Part shown: one piece after another, positions 45,815 through 56,500 of the stretch
Numbering within the stretch: the first letter of the stretch is position 1
How the letters are laid out: every line of letters starts with the position of its first letter
Assembly (NCBI GenBank): GCA_963921825.1
Contig: OY997591.1
Location: forward strand, 21,757,515-21,821,514
Direction: 5' to 3'
Source of the DNA: Erodium maritimum
Lineage: Eukaryota > Streptophyta > Magnoliopsida > Geraniales > Geraniaceae
Length of the DNA: 64,000 nt
The notes under the pieces: model-generated
Told to the model about the DNA's origin: nothing
What the model saw: the letters and a program-made list of their open reading frames with translations, nothing else
Database searches by the model: none
Position numbers and translations under genes: made by a program

Positions 45815-45829
45815 AATAAGAAGAAGTAG
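42784..45829 (+). CDS. MULE transposase with FAR1 domain, four exons, intact
   Basis: Predicted exons 42784-42799, 43213-44038, 44119-44380 and 44624-45829. All introns are GT-AG and phases match, giving 769 residues. The first exon (MSSKL) is chosen because only the acceptor at 43211-43212 keeps frame. The FAR1/WRKY-GCM1 zinc finger covers about residues 45-150 (ligands C90, C120, H144, H146; EGHNHP). The MULE DDE core has D274 (VSFDTTYRTN), D336 (LVTDQDPAM) with CMWHIM following, and E447 (TSRSESVN). A SWIM finger sits at C570, C572, C582 and H584, and a late CxxC...HDKRTC knuckle and poly-Lys tail close the protein. It would bind the element's ends and move it. No stop or frameshift is seen. 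FHY3/FAR1 host factors derive from such transposases, but the terminal repeats and cargo argue that this is the element's own. Confidence 0.88.
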
Positions 45830-45837
45830 AAATGATG

Positions 45838-46338
45838 TATATTTTCAACTGCGGATTTCGTTGTTTCAGTTTGCGCATATAGAGAATAAGTTTTGCGAAT
45901 AAATAAACATTGTTTGATGGTACACTTGTTTGAGTTTTCTGAATTAATAAATTTCATTTCTGCACATGTTTTTATTTATATGAAATTTAATATAATATAT
46001 TGTACACACATAAGGCAAAACAAGGACACAAGGACCTGCCCCGCTGAGTAAAAATAGGAAGGGGAAATAGACTGATGGAGATTATCGACTGCGGATTTGG
46101 CTTATTCTGTTTGCGGATATAGGTCAACTGTTTAGCGGATTCAATATAACAAATTGTTTGCGAATATTTCAAATTTCGTTTACTAAAATATATATAATGA
46201 TTTGAGAATTTACTACTTTCTTTTTGCGTACAAAAGGGAGGTGAAACGGTTTGTGGTAGACCAATCAAATAATGACAGCGTGGAAACGTGGGGGAGAATT
46301 AATTGCTCCACTAACCCACGATGCCCTACATATTCCCC
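45838..46338. other. Spacer of E between transposase and tiny gene 5
   Basis: Non-coding; contains GCGGATTT and TTTGCGGATATAGG-type motif copies at 45850-45900 and 46085-46170, in the orientation opposite to most clusters farther right. The right part (46245-46340) is the promoter duplicated at 47050-47140. Confidence 0.6.
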
Positions 46339-46412
46339 TATATATACCCAAATAATATATCCTTCTATACTCAACACTCAACTCTTCGAATACCCAATTT
46401 TACTCTGAAAAA

Positions 46413-46730
46413 ATGGCGTCGTCAAGCAGCAGGAAGCGTAAAAGCTATGAAGATGAACTCGACGAACGAGAAAGGAAGCTGAAGGAGCAGAACAAGAAGG
46501 ACCGAAAACAAAAGCGTCACATCAAACACGAGAAGTTTATGACGAGCTTCAAGGAAATCAAGCACAAGCTTTCTGAGATCGAGCTTGAGCTTCAAATATT
46601 GGCCTCGGATGTTGGCGAGGAGCTCTGCACTGACATGAGAACTGAAGAGGTGCTTGCAAACACAGCCTTCACCAGGAAGATAACCGAAGTGATCATAGCT
46701 GTGAACAAGGCTATGAAACTGGTGGTATAG
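46413..46730 (+). CDS. Tiny gene 5 of MULE E, 105-residue coiled-coil protein
   Basis: ATG 46413, TATATATAC at 46339. It opens MASSSSRKRKSYEDELDERE (Ser run plus a basic RKRK patch that could be a nuclear signal). A charged helix with KKDRKQKRH follows, then IELELQILASDVGEELCTDM and RKITEVIIAVNKAMKLVV. About 70 percent of residues match the downstream gene at 47214. Single exon. No known domain. Confidence 0.75.
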   Translation: MASSSSRKRKSYEDELDERERKLKEQNKKDRKQKRHIKHEKFMTSFKEIKHKLSEIELELQILASDVGEELCTDMRTEEVLANTAFTRKITEVIIAVNKAMKLVV

Positions 46731-47213
46731 GAATAGCAAACCATATTTTCTTCATTCCTTTTGTCTGTTCTTAACCAGTTTAAAGTAATTAAAAAAATCG
46801 TTTTCCTTAAAATAGTTTATATTTCTCCTTCTATTATATATAATTCCGTTATTTATGTTACACGCAAAATAGATTATTAGAATCAGCAAACCATGATCTC
46901 TGTATCCGCAAACAAGGATCTATGTTTTCACCTTAATTATATTCGCGAAACATAATAACAGTATCCGCAAACTACAAGATCGTATACGCAAACACCAAGT
47001 AAAGAGAAAATACAACTTCGTTATTGCGTACAAAGAGGAAAGTGGACCGGTATGTGGTAGACCAATCAAATATTGACAGCGTGGAAACGTGTAGGAGAAT
47101 TAATTGCTCCACTAACCTACGATGCCCTAGATATTCCCCTATATATACCCAATACTGTATCCTTCTATACTAATCTCTCAACTCTTCCTAAAACCAATTT
47201 TACTCTGGAAAAA

Positions 47214-47531
47214 ATGTCGTCCTCAAGCAGCAGGAAGCGTAGAAGTTATGAAGATAAATTCGACGAACGCGAAAGGAAGCTAGAGGAGCAGAATAAGAAG
47301 GACAAAAAACAAAAGCGTCTCATCAAGCATGAGGAGTTTTTGATGAAGTTCAAGGCAATAGGGCGTCAGCTTTCTGACATTGAGCTTGAGCTTGAAATTT
47401 TGGGTATGGAAGTAGGCGAACAGCTGTGCACTGACATGAGCTCCGAAGAAGCGCTTGCAAACTCAGCCCTGAACAGGAAGATAACCGAAGTGATCATAGC
47501 GGTGAACAAAGCTAAGAAACTAGTGGTATAG
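47214..47531 (+). CDS. Tiny gene 6 of MULE E, 105-residue coiled-coil protein
   Basis: Tandem paralogue of the gene at 46413: MSSSSSRKRRSYEDKFDERE, IELELEILGMEVGEQLCTDM and RKITEVIIAVNKAKKLVV. The start is placed at 47214 by comparison with the paralogue, although the frame is open to an ATG at 47073; TATATATA at 47140 lies between, so the longer form would not be transcribed from that box. Same length as its partner, no indels. Confidence 0.75.
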   Translation: MSSSSSRKRRSYEDKFDERERKLEEQNKKDKKQKRLIKHEEFLMKFKAIGRQLSDIELELEILGMEVGEQLCTDMSSEEALANSALNRKITEVIIAVNKAKKLVV

Positions 47532-47689
47532 GCATAGCAAGCCCTAGTCTCTTTTGTTTCCCTTTATCTGTTCTTAACCAAATCTTATTAATCAATAACA
47601 AAATATTTTTCCTTAAATACATTTATATTTCGCTTTCAAATTATGTATGATTCCATGATTTGTGTTACACGCGAAACAGAATATAACTA

Positions 47690-48430
47690 TCAGCAAACCA
47701 TGATATCTGTATCCGCAAACCAGAATCTCTGTATTAAAAACTTTAAGTCAATAATAATAGGCATAATAATAGGAAAATTTACAATATTAGCAAACCAGTA
47801 TATATGAATCCGCAAACTACAAGTCTGTATCCGCAAAAAACATGGTAGAGAAAAAAAATAATAGTATTAGCAAAACAGGATCTCTGTATCCGCAAACTAC
47901 AAGGCCATATATGACCATTATACGCATCATCGTATTCCTCCACATTTTCTTTATCCTCTTCTTTCTCATCATCGTCATCGTCACTGATGATAATAGGCCA
48001 ATCCTCTTTCTATTATGGTGACATGAAATAATTAAAAAAAAGGTCTATGATGACATGATTTGTAGGGTTAAAAAATTGATTTAAACTAAACCAAACGGCG
48101 GTGAAAAGACATAACAACGCCTAAATGAGATAAGATCTTGGTGCACTCAAGGAGGATTTTAGTAATGATGTACTGTAACCGTGGTAACTTAACCGTCAGA
48201 TTTTGAAATCATACCATCTGATTTTGGGGAACGATTGACACGTGTCCTCTACAAGATCTTATCGTATCACATTCCGATAGACGTAAATCAGTATTTAGTT
48301 TGAGAATTATGAGTTATTGATTGCGAAAAACATATATATTTTTAGCGGAATCCTTACCAGTAAACTAATCTATATATAATTAGAACTCTACTTTTAACGA
48401 AATAACGATAATGCCACCGCAAGATTTCAA
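47690..48430. other. Spacer of E with motif cluster and an acidic gene scrap on the minus strand
   Basis: TATCCGCAAAC motif copies at 47695-47905. At 48003-47915 the minus strand reads DWPIIISDDDDDEKEEDKEN then VEEYDDAYNG, an acidic stretch like the protein at 38364-38974, without a usable start. From 48060 on lies the promoter region shared with 49260-49580. Confidence 0.4.
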
Positions 48431-48530
48431 CTATAAATACCCCCACCCCTATATTTCTTAACCCTAGAACTCTTCTTCAATTTCAAAACCTCTTCTCTAA
48501 TAACTTCAAACCACCAGATCTGCAAAAGAG

Positions 48531-48878
48531 ATGGCCTCCAACAGGAAACGCACCAGATCTCAAAGTAACGTTTGCACCGAAGAAGTTGTGGAACGTACCA
48601 TTAAGGAGGGTTCTAAGAAGATACGTGAGATGGAGCAAGCGGCTCTGGATACGGCAATGGAGATTCGCAAAGTAAAGTTGGCATTAATCCAATGCCACTT
48701 TTTTCTGATGGAGGAGAAGGTGGAAAACCTTATCCATGATCTGGAAGTGCTTGACATGAGGAACGGCAATGCAAAGCTTAACGAAGATAGAGACAAGATG
48801 ATGACGGCACTGAAACAGATTCAGGATTTCTTCAAAACCATAGCCATAGTAGAAGACGAAGGCACATCCGGCCCATGA
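48531..48878 (+). CDS. Tiny gene 7 of MULE E, 115-residue coiled-coil protein
   Basis: ATG 48531, TATAAATA at 48432-48439. It begins MASNRKRTRSQSNVCTEEVV with a basic RKRTR patch. The core is VKLALIQCHFFLMEEKVENL, followed by a LDMRNGN turn and MMTALKQIQDFFKTIAI. The core aligns with genes 2-4. Its partner is the gene at 49675; the N-terminal parts differ by a short insertion. Single exon, no known domain. Confidence 0.75.
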   Translation: MASNRKRTRSQSNVCTEEVVERTIKEGSKKIREMEQAALDTAMEIRKVKLALIQCHFFLMEEKVENLIHDLEVLDMRNGNAKLNEDRDKMMTALKQIQDFFKTIAIVEDEGTSGP

Positions 48879-49674
48879 AGGATGTAATCATATTTTCACT
48901 TTTATCATGTCAATCGTCTTTTGATGTTTGTGTTTTGGGCTTTGAACACTTGGTTTCTCAATGAAATGATCATTAGTATCTACCTATTCTACTGTTAAAG
49001 TAATCTATATAAATTCGCAAAAGAAATATTATGTATTCTCGAAGACGTAGTTTTAATTTCGTAAATCAGAACATGATTGCTCGCAAACGAAAATTATTGA
49101 AATGATAACATGTTTGCACACAACTAAATATATGATCAAAATACAGACAATAATTAAATTCGCGAAACATAATAACAGTATCCGCAAACAACAAGTCCGT
49201 ATCCGCAGACAATGATCTCTGCAACCGCAAACTACAAGTCCTTATCCGCAAAACTAAGTGCGATAAGATCTTCTTGCATTCGATTGGGATTTTACTAATG
49301 ATGAAATATAACCGTGAAAATTTAACCGTCTGATTTTCAAATCATATCGATTACACGATATGTCTAATTTTCGTAACGATTGACACGTGTCCTCTACAAT
49401 ATCTTACAGTATCACATACCGGTACACGTAAATAAGCATTTAGTTTGAGAATTATGAGATACAGATTGCGAAAATAAGGTATATGTTTTGCGGAATTATT
49501 ATTAGTTAACTAATCTGTCTATAATTAGAACTCTACTTTAAACATAATAACGATAATGCCACCGCAAGAATTCAACTATAAATACCCCCACCCCTATATC
49601 ACTGAACCCTACAACTCTCTTTCAATTTAAAATTCTCTTCTCAAATAACTTCAAACCACTAGTCTGCAAAAGCG

Positions 49675-49992
49675 ATGGCCTCAAACAGGAAACGCACCAG
49701 AGAGGAAGGAAACGTTTGCAACGCAGAAGCTATGGAACGTACCAGAGAGGAAGCCGCTTTGGAGTCTAAAATACAGTTACACAAAATAAGGTTGGCACTA
49801 TGCCAGATCCACTTTTTCCTGATGCAGGAAAAGGTGGAAAGCCTTGCCAATGAACTGCAAGTGCTTGACATGAGCAACTCGACTGAAAAGCACAAGGAAA
49901 ATAGGGACATGATGATGGCGACACTGAAAAAGATTCAGGACTTCTTCAAAACAATTGAGGTAGACATGGAGCAGGGCACATCCAACCCATGA
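49675..49992 (+). CDS. Tiny gene 8 of MULE E, 105-residue coiled-coil protein
   Basis: Paralogue of the gene at 48531: MASNRKRTREEGNVCNAEAM, IRLALCQIHFFLMQEKVESL, LDMSNSTEKHKENRDMMMAT and LKKIQDFFKTIEVDMEQG. TATAAATA lies at 49577-49584. The 10-residue difference is in the N-terminal helix. Last of the tiny genes before the oppositely oriented protease gene ends at 50541. Confidence 0.75.
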   Translation: MASNRKRTREEGNVCNAEAMERTREEAALESKIQLHKIRLALCQIHFFLMQEKVESLANELQVLDMSNSTEKHKENRDMMMATLKKIQDFFKTIEVDMEQGTSNP

Positions 49993-50540
49993 AGGATGTA
50001 GTTATATTTTCCATATTATCATGTCAATCGTCTTTTTATGTTTTTGTGTTTTGTTTTGAAAACTTAGTTTCTCAGTGAATGTATGACTAGTATCTACTTA
50101 TCAATATGAAAGTCACCTACATTTAACTCGCAAACGATATTGCATAATCTGAAACAAGGAACCCCACTTTCTCGAACCAAGGATTGACAATTCGCAAAAC
50201 AGAAAAACAGTTCCGCAAACTAGATATTGTATATTCGCAAAACAAAAAACACATAATCTCAAAAAACAGAGGAACCCAGGTTTCGCAAACCAAGGATAGC
50301 GTTTTCGCAAAACAGAATACCAATACCTGCAAACTAGAAACTATACATTCGCAAAACAGAAAACACATAACCTCAACCAACAACTTGTTTATCCTACAAT
50401 ACAGCATATTCAGAAACAAAAGATCTCATAAATTCTGAAAATAGTACACACATTATTCTCAAACAATATAGCATAAATTCTCAACCAAAAAAAATTGTCG
50501 TTTCTAAAAACAAACACCAGTAATCAAAAAGAGTAATTCA

Positions 50541-53500
50541 CTAACCTTTATGACGTTCGCATGGTAATAAGGCTTTATACTTGACACTAAATTTGAATGT
50601 GGCCTTCTTCTTTTTGAAATAATCTTTGATATTCTGCTCAATTCCTGGCCACAGGCTGTTCTTCTCAAATGTGATCAACTTAAAGAGGAATCTTTTCCTC
50701 AATAACTCGATTTGTGCAGCCTACAAAATCAAAATTTAAAGATCAAATCTATACTCATTGCTATATACTGACAAAGAAATAATTGTTGGTTTAACTTACA
50801 TCATTAACGTTCAATTCTCCTGCCCAATTCCCATTGCCAAGATACGATTTCATGTGCCACATAGCATACACCCCACAATCCATATGATTGTCGTTAGATT
50901 CCCATGGTACATGTAACCGATCAATCTTACCGTTGAAATTTTTTAGAGCTAGATCTTTATCAGTTTTTGATATGACCTTGCAAATTTTAGACTTCTACGC
51001 AAATCAAAAACACCAAAGAAAAATAAATAAAAACAAAAATGAATAGATACACAGTAATCAAACACATACTCAAAGAGAAAAGAATACATACCAATGTATA
51101 GTGAATTCTTTCATAACGAAGATCATCATCAACCTTTCCTTTCACATTGTCAATAATAATTAAATTTCCATTCTTCATATCAATGCATAACAGTGTGAAG
51201 TGATTGCTCTTAAAAGCAACTATGAAAACCTGTAGAAAATATAAAAAATGCATCAGCATATCAGCAAAACACATATTCACTATCAGCAAACTACATTTTC
51301 ATTATCAGCAATCCAGGGAAACTGTTTCTCAAACCAGTGTGCGCATACCAGCAAAACATGTATTCACTTTCCGCAAACTTGATAGAAAAGATACGCAAAC
51401 AAGAAAATCCATACCCTCAAACCAGATATTGCGTGACTCAAACAGGTAAACGTTAATTCTCAAGCAAGAGTGCGTATAAACGCAAAACATACAAACCTTA
51501 CCCGCAACCAACATATTGAATATTCTAAAACCAACCATGAATTATACTTACCAAGTCCAACTTCTTCCATGAAAAAGAAGGGAACTCCTTAGTTTCAAAT
51601 TCGAAATTTTCGTCAAAAGCTACATCTTTTTTATGTGCCGTAAGCGTAGCCTACAAAATAAAAATATTAATAAAAAAAATATTAAAATAATTCAAACTAT
51701 AAACGTAATCAACAAAGAAATTGCGCAAACTATCCTTACACTAAGATTAGCTGAAAAGAAGAACCGGTTAGGTGATGAATCACTCTTGATAGTTTCCAGA
51801 TGATTCAGATAATGACACCACCCATTAATGGTTTCCATTTCAATCCATGCATCCTTTTTGAAAAAAATAAAGCCACCCTTGGTAATATAATTGTCAGAGC
51901 ACTGAAACATAAAAGTCCTGCATTCACAGAGAGAAAAAGCCTATTCAGTATATTTGCAAAAATAAAATATCAAAACAAAATAAGGGGAAAAACATATTTT
52001 ATTTACCAATCCTCGGTTTTGCTTTTATTCAGCACCCAATCTGAAACACAATCCTCAACCTCCAGAATATCGGACCAATAATCTGTTTGACGATCAACGT
52101 ACGGAGAACACAGAAATTTAGACGGTGCAATCAAACGAGGTAAAGGTTGTTTTTCTGGGGCTGCAACAGTACGGGGTACTTTCTTCTCGGGGACATCAGC
52201 GGGGCCTTTCTTACCGGGTGCACGAGCGGGAGCTCTCTTCTTCGATGGATCAATAATTGAGCCAGGCTCCACATGACCAACACCATCAGTCGACTTCTTA
52301 GGAGGATGCATGAGACCTTTTTTATCAGGAAGAGGTATGCCAGCAGGGCGTTGGACTATGGATTCACGCAATTTTGCCATTGCAAGTTCAGGATTCTCGT
52401 CAACATTCTCAGAGACCTCTTTCCCACCAATAGAACGATTGATATTTTGGTCAACCCGTGCAGTAACAATTGGCGGGGGTTGAGTCTTGCAAGCTTGATT
52501 AACAGGTGGATCATTGTTGACATTTTTTTCGACAACAATTATATTGAGTGGCTCGGGTTGCTCTTGAAGTGTCTGAAAAAAGTCATTGACAGACGGAGAC
52601 CCGTTGACATTTCCTTGACTGCATTCTATAGTAAGTGGGTCTGATTGCACTGCAAGAGCCCAACAATCATCTTTGTTAACAACATCTGAAGCTTCACGTT
52701 CCGCGATTGGATGATCAACAACCATGTCACAAGCTTCCTTCCCAATACCATAAGCAACAGAAATAGCGTCAAACTCATCGCCAACACTGTTATTCTTTTC
52801 TGGCTCAGTTTGTTCTGCAACAATATTATCCACAGGGGCTGCATCATTACTTGCGAACAATTTCCGTACCACATTATCGCATTCAGGGCTTGACAATGTA
52901 GTGGATCCAGCAGGGCATGGTGAAAGAACATTGGCAGGCGATTTTTGGGATGGTGAAAGAAGTCTGAACGATGGTGGAGTAATGGCACGAGCAGGTGGCT
53001 TCTCTCCTCCTTTGTACCCTTCCCCAACGCGTGTTGCTGCTTCAATCAATTTCTCTGTAATAACCACTTCTGGTCAACGTCAGTCAAACCTGCGAAAAAC
53101 AGGAAAATTTAAAAAATTTAAGACAGACACTTAACTTAACTTAAATTGACCCCGAGGGTCATGCCGGACTTAAGTTGACCCCGTTATCGACTAAAATGAG
53201 TTACGGGGGACTCAGGGCAACTTCCTGGTCATTTTGGGAAAGATTGATTTTTCGCTGGAAAAGTCACCCGAGCGACGTTTTGGTCCATTCGAGGACCGTT
53301 TTGGACCCGAAAAGCTTAGTCGTCGTCGTAGCGGTCTTAGTTGGGCCGTTTCCTTGAAGCCCGTCCAGTTTAATTTTTTTTTGGGAAAAGTGCCCGTTCG
53401 GGGCCCGAAACGTCCGTTTTTCGCGAATCTGATTGGAAAATATCAACTAGATATTTTCCAAAAGGTATGGGACCCACCTTGACACTTGTCAAGTATATGG

Positions 53501-56500
53501 TGGTGTATTTTTTGGAGGGAAAAAGTGTGGTTGGAGAGGGTTGGCCGAGTATGGGGTATTAAGGGAGAGAAAGTTAGTTTTGTTGTTAGTTTAATTAAAT
53601 TAGAAATTAGAAGAGAGGTTTTAGAGAGAGAAGGAGAAGGAGAAGAAGAGAGAAGAAGGGAGGTTGAGCTAGGGTTTGTGATCGAGCCCTTGGATCGAGT
53701 CAAAGCAAAGAGCAATCCCGTTCCCCTCGTTCTCCTCTACGGTAATACCCGAACCGATTCTCGTTTTGATTATTTTCAAGAGCTAGGGTTTGGTTATAAA
53801 CTAAGGATTAGGGTTGTGTAGAGTGTGGGGAGGTGTTGGAGACGTTTTAGAGGTGTTTAGGGGTTTAATTTCACGTTTTCCGGTGACCGGAGGCTCGGGA
53901 GGAGCTCCGGCCACCGTGGGTGGTGGCCGGCCGGCCATGTGGTGGCTGGCCGGAGGTGGCAGCAGCCACCACTTGGTGGCCGAGCCCCTCCCTCAAACCC
54001 TAGGGTCTCGGCCAAGCCTCTTGGGTGGGGCCCACGTGCTCGGTTGCTCGGGTTTTAATGTTCGGGTGGTTTAAAACGTCCCCCGGACCACTTTTTCCTA
54101 ATCGAATCGAAATTTGGAATTAATTTGGAGAAGTTGTAATTAACGGGTTTTGGGAAACTTTAAACGTTAATTAATTGACTTAGAAGTCGGAATTCAATTC
54201 CGTCAAGTGCGTTGGGTTCCTTGAAATATTCTAAGACCGTAGAAACGAAAATGGGGGCTTTTGGAGCCCCGGAAGGCAATTAACCAAAACCGGGCAGATT
54301 CGCCATGTCGGGCGAATCTGGCCCTTACGGGTCCTTTATCGGCATTATCGAATAATTGGGAAGTTTGGGAGTGACCGACATTGTCGGGGTTACGTTTGGG
54401 CGTTAAGTATGTAAATTTTTGGTTATTCGTACTAGTTTAAAAGTACTTTAAATTTGTGTTCTTTTAGATCGTGCTACGGACCGAGGCAAGGGGAAGCTCG
54501 GCGAGTGACTGAGTGTGCTTCGGGTGTTGTTGGAGCGCTTTTGGGATTGTATACGAGGTAGGGAAAAGTAGCCGGATCTCGGCCCTGATTAGGGAAAGTT
54601 AATAGTAGAATTGCATGTGACACCGGGGTGTCGTGGGTTGAGTAGATTTATTTAATTATTAGAAAAGCATGATACGGGATTGTAGCGTTCAAGAGAAAAG
54701 CATGTGACACTTAGTAGTGTCGTAGGAACAGAGAACTTAGCGATAATTGAATTACTGGAGGCATATGACCATGCCCGGAGGTTGTTTGTGAAACTAGTGA
54801 TTTTAGGACCGTTGGAGGCATCGAGTATGCCGGAGGTTGTCGTGCGTTTTATTTAATTGTTGAGTTTGGGTGGCCTTGAGAGCCTGTATTTAATTGTTGA
54901 GTTTGGGTGGCCTTGAGAGCCCGTATTTAATTGTTGAGTTTGGGTGGCCTTGAGAGCCCGTATTTAATTGTTGAGTCGGGGTGGCCATGAGAGCCGTGTA
55001 TTTAATTTGGTGGCTTGAGTGGCAGTGAGTACCCGTGGGGTTGTTGAACCCGAGTCTTGACTGTTGAGGTGTCTTGAGTGGCCTTGAGTGCCGGTGTGAT
55101 TGAACTTGCCTGTGATTGTGATTGTGGTTACCTGGGGTGGTGAGTTCTAAAGGTCGACAGCCTGATCCGACTTAGTGTCGATGAATTGCGAGTTCTAAAG
55201 GTCGACAGCCTGATCCGACTTAGTGTCGATGAATTGCGAGTTTTAAAGGTCGACAGCCTGATCCGACTTAGTGTCGATGAATTGCGAGTTCTAAAGGTCG
55301 ACAGCCTGATCCGACTTAGTGTCGATGAATTGCGAGTTTTAAAGGTCGACAGCCTGATCCGACTTAGTGTCGAGGAATTGCGAGTTTGAAAGGTCGACAG
55401 CCTGATCCGACTTCATGTCGAGGAATTGCGATAGGTCGAACCCTGACCTGATTGAGATTGGTTACTGAGCAGCTGGTGTGCGATCCTTTGTGATCTTGTT
55501 TGGTGTTGTGTCGTTTCGTTCGAGTCCTTGAGGAGGTCGTCGATAGTTGTATTGGGTCTACACTGTTTTTATCGAGTGTCGAGTCTGTTGAGGAAGGTGA
55601 CGGGTTGTGGGTCAGTTGGGTACTTGAGTTGGGGACTGTAGTCCCGGTGTTGGGTTTGGTTTTAGTGTTACTGGCTTTTTCTGCTAATTATGCCATAGTC
55701 AGTCTGTTATCCGTGGAGGTGAGCGAACGCTCACCCCTAGCTGCTTTTCCTACAGGTACTGATCACCGGACGGACTAGGTTAGCTCTTGAAGTTCATGGA
55801 GCTTGGAGCGGAGTCTGGTCTTTACTTTTGTTGAGTCTAGTGACGGATGTTGTACCTTGTCCACTTGTTGGGACGTTTTTGTATTGTAAATGCTATTATT
55901 TTGAGAAGTAAATGGAAATGTCAAAGCTTTTATTGAAAACAGGTTTCAAGTATTCATGTTTTTAAAAGTTCGCGTCCCGAGTTCGTGTTGGGGATGAAAT
56001 CGGGGCGTGACATTCTCAATGGTCTCAATAACCCAGGGTAGATTAAACCATGAGTCTTGTGACAGCAACACACTTTGTGTGTCAGGCATGGCCTCTTCGG
56101 GATTTTTTTTCCCGGTCAAACCATCAAACAGAGTTGACATTGTCTTGAAACACTCAGTATTGGGATCAGCGATGTGCCCTTCAACCAACAACTGATGTCA
56201 TTCCAAAAAACCTTCTGCAACCTTATTCCCTGCTATTCGAAACCTTTCTGCAATCCTCTGAATACGATAAAAAAAAGCATGTTAATGTGATTAAATGCAA
56301 ACAAATAAAACACAGGGTATGCATCAACTACGAAACACATCTTCAAAGCAAAATGTGCATATTTGCACACAATAAACATAGGCACAAATCACATGCAGCA
56401 AATACTCAAAACTGTTTCGCAAAACAGAGTGCGCATACTCGCAAAACAAAGAATCACTATCCGCAAACTAGATAAAGCATACACGCAAAACATAAATTCA

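Larger units (their letters stand above)
46240..47560 (+). repeat. Tandem duplication carrying tiny genes 5 and 6
   Basis: The stretch TGGTAGACCAATCAAAT, then GACAGCGTGGAAACGTG and GAGAATTAATTGCTCCACTA, precedes both genes (46254 and 47057), and coding and 3' parts match too. Period about 0.8 kb. Confidence 0.8.
48225..50100 (+). repeat. Tandem duplication carrying tiny genes 7 and 8
   Basis: Both copies share CGATTGACACGTGTCCTCTA, then ATTTAGTTTGAGAATTATGA, GATAATGCCACCGCAAGA and ACTATAAATACCCCCACCCC before the gene. After it they share CATGAAGGATGTA and TCATGTCAATCGTCTTTT. Period about 1.15 kb. Confidence 0.8.

Noticed and set aside
47073-47213. N-terminal extension of tiny gene 6
   Set aside because: The paralogue at 46413 starts at the internal Met, and the TATA box at 47140 lies inside the extension.
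55186-55389. 67-residue repeat protein with a 16-residue unit
   Set aside because: By-product of a 48-bp tandem array in solo LTR D; no start context, and the array is a variable part of the LTR.
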